Assembly (NCBI GenBank): GCA_963575745.1
Contig: CAUYUJ010016145.1
Span: 1 to 55,000 of the forward strand
DNA from: Prorocentrum cordatum
Taxonomy: Eukaryota; Sar; Dinophyceae; Prorocentrales; Prorocentraceae
Direction of reading: 5' to 3'
Length of the DNA: 55,000 nucleotides
The position numbers and the translations under genes were made by a program. Positions 21,470 to 30,312 of the stretch are shown one piece after another. The notes beneath the pieces were generated by a model that ran no database searches, was not told the DNA's origin, and worked only from the letters and a program-made list of their open reading frames with translations. Positions within the stretch are counted from its first letter, which is position 1, and each line of letters begins with the position of its first letter.

Positions 21470-22140
21470 ACACCTCCCTTGGATCTGCGTGGGAGGGGTT
21501 GGCGAGTGCTGTCGGAACGGGTGGAAGGGGGGTCTGGAGGAGGAGGAGCATCAGGAGGAGGAGTGAAAGAAGGAGGAAGGGAGGTGAGAGGCGGAGATGG
21601 GCAAGCTACGTCGGAAGGGGAGGGGAGGGAGTTGCCATGGAAGTCGCATTCAGAATCAGATTCTATTGCAGGTTTAAGCACGACATCTTCGCAGAAGCCC
21701 AGCGCATTGGTGCTGAAAATCACCTTGCCGCCCACTACTTTTACAGGGGTGTCCAGACTCGGGCGCGGTGCATTTTCGACGTAGTTCTTGGAAGCATTTC
21801 AGCCCGCTAAGTGGTTTTCCTCAGCCTGCGTGCTTTCAACCGGTCTGATCAGATTTGTGTAGTCCCGAAAGCTCGGGATGCGGGTAGCCCTGCTCTTGAC
21901 CACATTTCCAGCCGAAACTCCTGCACGAAACTTTGGCCAGTGAGGTTTTCGAGTCCCGGCTAAAATTGTGCACGCACCGCGACGACGGGCGCAGGTCGCC
22001 GCCCGCATTGTTGAACGCTTTCGCTTCCAGGGGTCGCCGCGATCTCTAATCAGTGCACTGCAGTGCGTGGACGTCAGGACCCCCCTCCACCCTTCCAGGC
22101 GCGTTGGGGGTGAGTCGGCTGATGTAGTATGGCTCACCAC
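21470..22140 (-). pseudogene. Degenerate coding-like stretch, unidentified
   Basis: The minus strand from about 21785 to 21470 reads as a protein-like, not low-complexity sequence (YVENAPRPSLDTP, then KVIFSTNALGFCEDVVL, then AIESDSECDFHG) followed by a Pro/Ser-rich linker. An in-frame stop and a probable frame change separate it from a further minus open frame (22140-21799). The composition differs from the surrounding repeats. It may be a retroelement linker or an exon; I do not recognise the family and no start is supported. Confidence 0.3.
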
Positions 22141-22781
22141 GTCTTTTCACCCTCTTCTGCAACCTTGCCTCAGGAGTGCGGTGTCGAGATTCGTGCTGAT
22201 TTCGACGTCGGCGTCAGCTTCCCACGCGGGAGTTGGAGCTTGCAGTCGTTGTCAAATTTTCACTGGCAGGTAGATTGGGGTCCGAGGCGGACTTCTCTTT
22301 TCTCTGCAGAGCGTCCACACGAACAGATCCGCGGGGAGAGACAGGATACGAAGTTCGCCAACGTCGTATCATCGTAGGCTGCGCACGTACAGGCAGCAGG
22401 GGGAGACACATGATGGAAATATCGCTGAATGTTCTATCACCGTAGCTTCTTGGCTCGGGCGCTTGGGAAGGCGTAAACACGGCCTCACGTCCTAACGCGT
22501 GAGGCGCCGAACCTCTGACACATCGTAGCCTTGAGTCGCACTGCAAAAAGGTTCGGGGGGGAGGGGAGGGGATCCAATCCAGAGCAAGCTTGTCTCAGGC
22601 GATCGCAAACATGGACCCAGGGGGCGTGGACTAGCGACGTGTCCCGCTTGCATGGAAAATCGCAGGTTTCCGCCGCCGAGCGAGGCGGCACTGGCCGCAC
22701 TCTGGGGAAGGCACCTCCCCCGACCCGTGGAGTTGGCGACCGCGCGCCAAATCCATGGATCCCTGATCCATGCTTGCGCTC
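22141..22781. other. Sequence without a recognisable gene
   Basis: Moderate-GC sequence. A short hairpin with GCCTCACG/CGTGAGGC arms lies near 22482-22505. It may continue the degenerate minus-strand stretch to its left, but no motif supports this. Confidence 0.3.
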
Positions 22782-22906
22782 GGCATCGCTCGGACGTGTG
22801 CATTTTTCCTTCGGCGAGGACCATCGAGGAGCATCCTTGATCAGTTGGCGAAAAAACCACGCGCGAAACCGAAAAAAACACAGGGAATGGACGTCCGAGC
22901 GATGGC
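22782..22906 (+). mobile_element. M2 MITE-like element, copy 2 (125 bp)
   Basis: Ends GGCATCGCTCGGACGT and ACGTCCGAGCGATGGC. It is almost identical to 24897-25021, with differences such as TCCTTCGGCGAGGACC against TCCGTCGGCGAGGGCC. Confidence 0.7.
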
Positions 22907-23125
22907 AGGTCCGCGCCCCCGATTGTCGCAGGCGAAGCGGCCGCTCGGCGGCAGCCCGCCCGCGGCGCCCACCGCGCGCCCGGCGTCGCAGCTGCGGCGG
23001 CTGCTCGCGCGGCTCGCGCGGCACCGCCGCGCGCCGCCGCGCGGCCCCGAGCTGGCGAGGGGTGCCGACCGCGCGGTCGCCGACGCCGCCGCCGCCCCGG
23101 ATCTCCGGTGGTACAGCCGGGAGTT
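22907..23125. other. GC-rich spacer
   Basis: Very GC-rich (many GCGCGG words). No feature seen. Confidence 0.35.
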
Positions 23126-23342
23126 GTTGGGTACGGTGGGTTCGTCGGGGGCGGCCAAGAGGGGGGTGATGATTGGGGGGGGTTGGATATCATGGCGGGG
23201 GCCACGAGATTTCCCCAGATTTCATGGCGCCTCTTCTTATTCCATGACGTCCCTGGCCCCCCCGCTGGGCCGCGCACATGCCGCCGGTCATGATTTGCAC
23301 CCCCCCCTCTTGGCCGCTCCCGAGTTGGGTACGGTGGGTTCG
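23126..23342. repeat. Inverted repeat bounded by 19-bp direct repeats
   Basis: GTTGGGTACGGTGGGTTCG occurs at 23126-23144 and 23324-23342. Immediately inside are inverted arms: GGGGGCGGCCAAGAGGGGGG on the left and CCCCCCTCTTGGCCGCTCCC on the right. This could be an inserted foldback element with a long target duplication, or a tandem duplicate. Confidence 0.55.
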
Positions 23343-23477
23343 CGTCGTGTCGACAAGCAGCGACCCCGCCGCCGGCGTTAAACTTTGAATGCCGCCAGCG
23401 ACCCAGAGTCGGTCGATGTTGCCCGAGCTGATATTTCGGAGACGCCCGACCGTTCAAGGCTGAACGATCCCCGCGGT

Positions 23478-23716
23478 GTCGGGAACCAACGCCTTGGTCG
23501 GCACGACGCGAACCCGCCGTAGCGTGTCGCTCCGCCGGTTCAGGCCCACGGCGCCTCGGTGCGACACACTATCCACTTCACGGTCCCGAGGCGTCCACAT
23601 CCCGAGCTTTCCCGAGCCTCCCGCGGAGGGGAGCGACACGCCGCCATCCAGTTGCAAGGCACAACGTGTCCCCAGGGCCTCCGCGGCAACACGCCTAGCA
23701 AGAGTTCCCGACCGTA
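23478..23716 (+). mobile_element. M3 MITE-like element
   Basis: Left side GTCGGGAACC, then TAGCGTGTCGCTCCGCC. The interior shares GGTGCGACACACTATCCACT with 18885-19092. Right side GCAACACGCC, then AGCAAGAGTTCCCGACCGTA, which pairs with the left ends of the family. Confidence 0.6.
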
Positions 23717-24254
23717 CAGTGGGGATGATGCGCATCAAGAAACCAGTTGCTTCTCGCAAGGGTACCCTGGCCTTCTTCGCTCCGCGCGCTGCGCGGTGAC
23801 TTCCCGCGGCCGTTCGAGAAGCTGCTGCGTCCAGGGTGCTCCGGGTTGCCCCCCAGGTGCATTTCGCGCGCGGATTTTCTGTGTTGGGTAAGGTTTTGTA
23901 CTCTGGCCGCCGTTTTTCTTCGGTTTTTGCCCACGGCCCTCTCGCTGACGGCGTGCCTCGTAATGGAAGCCTTCGCTGTCCCACCTTCGGCAGCCTTCAC
24001 TGAGGCGCACCACTCTTGAAGTACACCGGCTCCTGGTGACTTCAGGATCCCGGGGACAGCCAAAGTCCCAGACCCTCGAAAGAAGGGGGGGATCGAGGTC
24101 CGAGGTTTTCATACGTTTTCATCGGTTCTCGGCGGTTTTCCAGCCTCGGGGTGCCTTCCAGCAGCTGCGCCAGGCTGCCAGGCTGCCAGAGGCCCGAGTT
24201 ATGCCCCCCCCAAAAGCCAAGTCTCCGAGGATACGATTGTTGCACTCTGGGCGT
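23717..24254. other. No gene; inverted duplicate of 49680-49860
   Basis: 24065-24185 (CCAGACCCTCGAA, GAGGTCCGAGGTTTTC, GGTTTTCCAGCCTCGGGGTG) matches the reverse complement of 49735-49870. The rest is unassigned. Confidence 0.4.
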
Positions 24255-24411
24255 TTTCTTCCCGGGTTTCGGCCTCTGGGGTCCGGGGCCCGCTATCGGG
24301 CCCCAGGGCCATCAAAAACGGCTCTCGGGCGACAAGCTGCACCTGGGGGAAGAGTCGGGACTTTGGGGGCCGCGGGCTGGAGGAATCAGATCGGCGGATG
24401 TCAGGGTGAGG
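24255..24411 (-). repeat. Dispersed repeat DR1, minus copy
   Basis: GGGCCCCAGGGCCATCAAAA, then GAGTCGGGACTTTGGGGGCC, then ATCAGATCGGCGGATGTCAG. It aligns over about 120 bp with 46244-46365. Confidence 0.6.
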
Positions 24412-24896
24412 GGATTAGGCGCCGCCGTCGCCGCCGCCGCGCCACCGAGGTCGTTCGTTCGCTCGCTCGTTCAGTCGTCGACCGTCGTCTGTCGCTTACA
24501 CGGTCGTCGGCCGTCGTCGCCGTCGCTGTCGTCGTCGTCGTCGACGTCGTCGCCGGTGAGTCGTTACTTCGGTCGGTGGTTCGTCCTTTCCGTCGCCGCT
24601 GTCGTGGCCGCCGCCGCAGTCGGCTGCCCTGCCGGGTCGGACACGAAAGGGGGGGGGGGCGGTTCGGGAAAGGGGCCCGCTCGATCGAGGGCCGAGGCTC
24701 CTCTCGGACGTGCTCGTCGGGTGGGGCGGCATCTCTGGGGCCTGCGCCGGCGCCCCCCTGGCCACGGCGCCGGATCTCCGCCCCCCGCGCGCGCCGCGGG
24801 CCGCGCCCGGGGTCTCGTGTGCGAGGCCGCCGCCGCCGTCGCTGCCGCCTCGGCCCACGGGGCACGGAGGGGTCCCCGAGGCGGGGCTGCCCCCTT
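24412..24896. other. CGT/GTC-rich stretch without a gene
   Basis: Degenerate TCGTCG words (24440-24600), a run of nine or more G near 24650-24660, then GC-rich sequence. Confidence 0.45.
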
Positions 24897-25021
24897 GGCA
24901 TCGCTCGGACGTGTGCATTTTTCCGTCGGCGAGGGCCATCGAGGAGCATCCTTGATCATTTGGCGAAAAAGCCACGCAAGAAACCGAAAAAAACACAGGG
25001 AATGGACGTCCGAGCGATGGC
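24897..25021 (+). mobile_element. M2 MITE-like element, copy 3 (125 bp)
   Basis: Same length, ends and interior as copies 1 and 2, with ends GGCATCGCTCGGACGT and ACGTCCGAGCGATGGC. Confidence 0.7.
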
Positions 25022-25585
25022 GAGCCCCAGACCTCCGAGGCGCCGCGGCAGGCGTCGCGACGGGCGCGTCTGCTCCACGAGCTCCTGCGACGAGCTCCTG
25101 CTCCCAGGAAGGAGAGCAGCCCGCGGCGAGGCAGCAGCACCCGGGGGATGAGGCGAAGAGCTCCGGGGATCTGATTGTCGTGAGGGGACCACGGCCTCGG
25201 GGGTAGGGGGGGCCTCTCTTCCTCCTCGGCCCCACCCCATCTCCGCATCCTACTCCTCCCTCTACGGTACAGTCGAGGCGTTGACCTAAGGAACCCTAAA
25301 TAAGGAACGAGGCACCTTTTTCCCATAAGTTCAACCTCGATTTCCCATGGAAAACCTCAGGAAACCCGAGGCAAACTTTGAAACAATCAAGGAACACCGA
25401 GCCCCTCCCCAACGAAAAGGGTTCCTTCTTCAGCGCCCCGACTGTAGTTTCTTCGAGAAAGAAATTGGCCTGCCAGCAGGTGCCCCAAGGAAGCTCCTTA
25501 ACCCCCGATGGCCACACGGACCCACAGAAGCTCTGGTGCACCCTGGGACCCAAGATTTCGTATCCTACGTGTCTATTGGGATGCT
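25022..25585. other. Sequence without a recognisable gene
   Basis: 25022-25260 is GC-rich. 25270-25560 is lower in GC and contains recurrent GGAAACC/AAGGAACC words. No motif was recognised in any frame. Confidence 0.35.
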
Positions 25586-25611
25586 CCTCCTCTTCATGCT
25601 CATCCTCTTCC

Positions 25612-25685
<74 letters not shown>

Positions 25686-25768
25686 GTCAGCTTCCTCCTC
25701 CTCCTCATCATCATCATCATTAGCAGCAGCAGCAGTATCAGCATCATCATCACCATCATCATCGTCAG

Positions 25769-25827
<59 letters not shown>

Positions 25828-25886
25828 GCATCAGCATCCGCATCATCAGCATTATCAGCATGATCATCATCATCATCATCACCACC

Positions 25887-25963
<77 letters not shown>

Positions 25964-25975
25964 TTTCCTCCTCGT
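25586..25975. repeat. (CAT/ATC)n microsatellite with CAG and CCA sections
   Basis: Almost pure ATC/CAT triplets with AGC islands (25722-25735, 25804-25830) and CCA (25881-25901). Confidence 0.95.
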
Positions 25976-27037
25976 CCCCCTGTGCATGGCGTGGCGCTTG
26001 CCAGCGGACGTCTGACGGACATCACTCGTGCGCGGTGCGGTGGGACAAGCGACCTTCTCCCTCCTCGCCTCTGCCCGAAGCCGGTGGCGACGATGGCGTT
26101 GCGCCCTGGCGAAGACGGTGCCCCGCGGAGGTCTGCACGCCCGGCGCCCGCACGGGCGCGCCGGGCCACCTTGGCCGGCCGGGCCGCTGCGTGTGGGCGC
26201 AGATCTACCGGCTGATGCGGCGGCTGACCGCGAGCTCACGGCGGGCGGCCCGGCCCCTAGCACGGGCCACTCTTGGTGGGTGGCCTCGCTCCTCACGGCA
26301 GGCTCCATACCCAGACCCCCGACGTCATGATTTTTTCATGACGCGATCCCCAGAGGTCCGGACCCATTGGCCGGGACCGGTTCTTCATCCCGAGTCGTTT
26401 TTTGACGGTCCCGAGGCCCGGTGAGAGCCCCCCGAGGCCGAAAATAGCGAAACACCTCCCGTCGTGATTTCTTCATGACCCGAGGGGGTCTGGGTAGGGA
26501 TCAGAGACGTGCGCAGCTACACTGGGCAGAAGTGGTTCGTGGGGGAGCCACTATGGGGCGGGGCAGCGAGGAGCCACCGATCTCGGGGGGCCTGGCCCGC
26601 TCACTGGCCCTTGGAAGAGATGTAGCGAACCGGTGCAGACGAGCTGCTCAGGGAAAAAGGGCGTGCCAGGTGCACAGGATGGCAGGCCCGGAGGCCGCCC
26701 CTGGGAGTGGGAGCCCTCGAGGGCGGAGGCCGGCATGGCTTCCAGCGCGGCCCGCACGGCGTCGGAGACCAGGGGCCCACGCCGCCGGAGGCTTTTCTGA
26801 GGTTCGGCACGCATCCTCGAGAGGCCGTCGACACGCGGGGCTCCCCCGCCGCCGCCGCGGCCCGGGCCGACGACGGCGGCGCCCTCGCCCGTCCTTGCGA
26901 GCGGCCGCTCGGCCGGTCGCCGGCGCGGGCCGCCCGGGCAGCCCCATTGGCCCGCCGCCGCGGCTCTGGGCCGGCGGCGGCGGTGCCCACTGGCGCGTCT
27001 GCCGATCGGATGGCTGCCATCCGTGGCCGCAGATCTG
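25976..27037. other. GC-rich stretch with a DR1-like copy; no gene
   Basis: 26320-26470 contains a DR1-type phrase (GTCATGATTTTTTCATGACG, CGGGACCGGTTCTTCATCCC, CCCCCCGAGGCCGAAAATAG). A very long plus-strand open frame runs from 26475 to 29336, through several unrelated repeats, and is not accepted as a gene. Confidence 0.4.
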
Positions 27038-27204
27038 GGCCTCCGAGAGGGGGTCCGAGGAGATGGGATCGGAGGATCGCAGCGCATCGCCGAGGCATCG
27101 GCGACGCAGCTCCACGCCGACGTCGCGGATGCACCGCCGACGTCGCCGACACATCGGCGATGCGGCGGGACCCCATCTACTCGGGCACCATGTGGGAGGC
27201 CTCT
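27038..27204. mobile_element. Foldback element related to 2161-2365
   Basis: Left arm GGCCTCCGAGAGGGGGTCC and GAGGAGATGGGATCGGAGG, right arm ACCCCATCTACTCGGGCACC and GTGGGAGGCCTCT, with GCATCGGCGA repeats in the middle. A half copy (GATGCATCGGCAATGCGGCG) lies at about 27985-28040. Confidence 0.5.
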
Positions 27205-27421
27205 ACCAGAGCACCCGATCCATTCCCCGGGGGCATTTTTTCACTCGCTCACTCATGCCATGCGCCGGAGCGCGTGGGCGAAAGAAGACAATGCCAGCCA
27301 GCTATCGCCGCTTAGCGGGAGTGGCAGCGCGTCGGCGGTCGCATAATTTACAATGTGCCCGGCGGGGGGGGAGGGGGGGGAAGAAGAGGGGAAGGGGAGG
27401 AGCGGGGAACAAAGCAACAAG
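27205..27421. other. Spacer without a gene
   Basis: Includes a G-rich run (27358-27400). Nothing recognised. Confidence 0.35.
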
Positions 27422-27667
27422 TCACAGATCCCTGTCTGGCTCGACGCACTGTTGTGTGTGGCGCTTCACAAGATCATCCCACTGCACAGGGCCATGTATG
27501 CACTGTAGGAGCAGATCGTGCGAATTGAAACTGGACGAGATCGTTCGGTGCAGCTCCGTTGCCCATTCTCTCCTCGGTCGACCACGCTTGCGTTTGAGCG
27601 CGGCCGTGGCTGGGAGAGCAGTGTCAGGCTGGAACGTGGCATGGTTTCGCCCCCGAACAGTGTGTGA
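27422..27667 (-). pseudogene. C-terminal remnant of a non-LTR retrotransposon polyprotein
   Basis: The minus strand reads about 81 codons between two stops. It includes ALKRKRGRPRREWATELHRT and a later GPVQWDDLVKRH, ending in VEPDRDL and a stop. A basic linker with GRPxxxW followed by an alpha-helical stretch and a further Trp resembles the C-terminus of reverse-transcriptase ORFs in several LINE clades (established pattern). The upstream reverse transcriptase is missing, and an in-frame stop lies just before the fragment. No start codon is implied. It could come from a different element from the RNase H-bearing copies in this window, which have another type of C-terminus. Confidence 0.4.
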
Positions 27668-28050
27668 TCACGGGCCACACAAGGCCGAAACCCAGGAGAA
27701 GCGCCCGGATCGGCCCGAGGTCCTCTCGCGCTGCTTCTCCGGCTCGCAGCGGGCGGCGCTGGAGCGGTGGATCCTCGAGGAGCGCCTGCGCGGGCCGCCG
27801 CGAGGCCGGCCGGGAAGGGGGAGGGCGCCTCTCGGCAGCCGGCGGCAGCCGGCGGCTTTCGATGGTCCTCGGCGGCCCTCGGCGGCCCTCGGCGGCCCTC
27901 AGCGGCCTTCTGTGGCCCTCGACGGCCCTTGGCGGCGGGGGGGAGAAGGGAAGGGCCGGCTGCAGGCGCCGAGCCGCCAAGTCGCTGATGCATCGGCAAT
28001 GCGGCGCGATCCTCCGAGCCCATCAACGTCGGCCCCACCTTGGCGCGGCC

Positions 28051-28090
<40 letters not shown>

Positions 28091-28300
28091 AGACCGCGGC
28101 GACGGCGGCGGCGGTGGCGGCGACGGCGGCGGCGGTGGTGGTGACGGCGGCGGCGGTGGCGAGTCTTCACTTTCCCCTTTCACCTCCGTCTGCCTCTATC
28201 CCCGTCCTCTTTCCTCTCCCCCTTCGTCTTGCTCTCTTCCTCTTGTCTTGAGCTCAGCTCTTGATTTCATTTCGTTTCCATCCAGATCACCCGCCTCGAT
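27668..28300. repeat. GGCGGCCCTC decamers and GAC/GGC triplets
   Basis: 27866-27935 repeats GGCGGCCCTC-like decamers about six times. 28047-28165 is GAC then GGC triplets. Between them is a half copy of the foldback element at about 27985-28040. Confidence 0.65.
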
Positions 28301-28752
28301 CTTCCATCTTCGATCCGACGTCACGACCACATGCAACACTGTGAAAATTCACGAGTGGGGCCCCATACCCCATCTTTCCGCTGTATTTTTCAAGCTGGAT
28401 CGATGTGTCATGGTCCTGGGGCCCGAAAGCAGGCGCAAACGCCTGGTGCGAAAAAAATCGCAGTGCCCAGATCTGAGGGGTCGACGTCGTCGCCCCCCCC
28501 CCCAGCCTCGATCCTCGATCCCCGCTCTTCGCCGCCTCGATCCCCGATCTTCGCCGACGAGGCCGGACGGCACGAGCAGCCCCCACCGCGCGCGCGCTCA
28601 CAGGCCGGGCGGCGCCGCTGTCCGGCGCCGCGCTGCAGCGCGCGGCGGCGCACGGCCCGGGCCGCGCCTCCAGCGCGAAGGGCGCCGGGGGGGGGCGGCC
28701 CCGACGGCGGCGGCGGCGGCCGCGGCGACGGCGGCAGCTGTGACGGCGGCAG

Positions 28753-28784
<32 letters not shown>

Positions 28785-29029
28785 ACGGCGGCGACGGCGT
28801 CGACGGCGTCGGCGGCCGCGGCGACGGCGGCGGCGGCGCCCTCCTCCTCCAGGCTCGCGGGCCGGCCGAGCGCTGCCCCGCGCCGGCGTGCAGGGCGTGC
28901 ACACCCGCAGGCACGCGGGGCGCGCGTGCTTCCGGGCGGACGCCACGGTGGGCCCGGGGGGAGGGGGAGGAGAGCCTCGATCCCCCAGATCTCCGACGAG
29001 ATGGTTGTTTCACCCCGCGCGTGTTTCTC
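28301..29029. other. GC-rich stretch with GGC triplets, no gene
   Basis: 28370-28480 resembles the 3058-3190 phrase. 28700-28840 is GGC/GAC-rich. Open frames on both strands are low complexity (Ala, Gly, Arg). Confidence 0.4.
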
Positions 29030-29160
29030 TGTAATTTCGGCCCCGTTGGTCCGTCCTGGGGCCCTGGGGCCATCAAAAGTGGATCCGGTGGGAAGGACTG
29101 GCCCCAGGGATCGTGGCATCTGGGGCAGCGCATTGAAAAATCATCGCGGCGGATGTCTGG
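29030..29160 (-). repeat. Dispersed repeat DR1, minus copy
   Basis: GGGGCCATCAAAAGTGGATC, then GGACTGGCCCCAGGGATCG, then TGAAAAATCATCGCGGCGGA. Aligns with 300-440 and 24255-24411. Confidence 0.55.
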
Positions 29161-29164
29161 GGTG

Positions 29165-30312
29165 GCGCCCGCCCCAAGAAGCCCCCAGGAGACCCCCAAG
29201 AGGCCTCAGGAGGGCCTCTGAGAGACTTGCCAAGAAACTTTTGAATATTAATCTACGAGTCCACAACCTAGGCCCGTTCCGCTTGATCGGCACAGGTTTT
29301 GTTTGTATGTGTATGTATGTGTATGTATGTGTATGAATGTGTATGAATGTGTATGTATGTATGTGCTCATGTACGTGCGTATGTACGAGGGAAGAGGAAT
29401 CATTTGGCCTGGCGAAGGGCCCACCCGTATGCAGATGCGTGCAGCGCAGGGCGCGGCTCTCTCTTCAAATTTTGCGCGCCGCGAGGTAGACCGTAAAGGG
29501 GGTCGCTGCGGAGCTAGCGCGCGTGGGCACGCTGAGCTCTCTGTGGGGCGCGATCCGCGTGAAGGGGGTGGCCGCCGCGCGAGCGCGCCCACTGAGGCCG
29601 TAGGTGGAGCTCATTGTGGAGCGCGATCCGCGTGTAGCGTCGCCAAGACGGGCGTGGGGACGCTATGCGAAATTGCGTATGGGTGCCATAGATGGATATT
29701 CTTGCGAAGCACGATCCGCGTCAGGGGTGTGGAGAAATAGGCGGAGGGACGCCATGCGACCCCTCCTGTTGGAGCCGTCGGTGGAGCTCCCTACGGGGCG
29801 TGATCCGCGTGAAATGGGCGTGAAGACGCCACGCGAACCTTCTCTCTGGAGCCGTGGGTGGAGTTCCCTTCGGGCAACGATCCCTGCCAGGGGTGTCCCT
29901 CTATGGGTGGAGCGCATGCGAACATTGTCTCTGGGGCTGCCAGTTTAGCTTTCTGTGGGACACGATCCGTTTGAGGGGTGAGTCGACATATGCAGGGGGA
30001 CGCTGTGCGAATCCTAACAGGGAATGGGGAGGGACAGCAGGAGCAGGAGCAGGAGCACGGTGAGGAGGAGGAGGACGAGGAGGGTGAGGAGGAGCAGGAC
30101 GATGACGAGGGAGGGCTGCCAGTTGTTCCTGTGAGACACGATCCGTTTGAGGGGCGAGTCGACATGCGGGGGGACGCTGTGCGGATTCTCCCAGTGGTGC
30201 CGCACGTGGAGCTCTCAGTGGGGTACGTTCCGCGTGGAGGGTGTGGCGGATGGGCGGAGGGGCGCTGTGCGAACTTTGATTCTGGCGCCGCCAGTAGAGC
30301 TCCGGGAGGGGC
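29165..30312 (+). repeat. LAT composite element, copy E (left part)
   Basis: 11-bp minisatellite, then CCACAACCTAGGCCCGTTCC, a GTAT tract, the leader (29407-29440, GGCCTGGCGAAGGGCCCACC), and about nine units of 73-89 bp with cores such as GGTGGAGCTCCCTACGGGGC, then GATCCGCGTG. A GAG tract (30040-30110) interrupts the array. The unit ending at 30312 is cut by the LINE insertion and resumes at 32228. The whole is paralogous to 34865-35880. Confidence 0.65.

Noticed and set aside
19865-21735. Asp/Gly-rich, Met/Val-rich and His-rich proteins
   Set aside because: These are translations of the GAT satellite in different frames.
26475-29336. 953-codon plus-strand open frame
   Set aside because: It crosses a foldback element, GAC/GGC triplets, a DR1 copy and a GTAT tract, has no domain, and is paralleled by long frames on the other strand. 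It is a product of GC-rich, stop-poor DNA.
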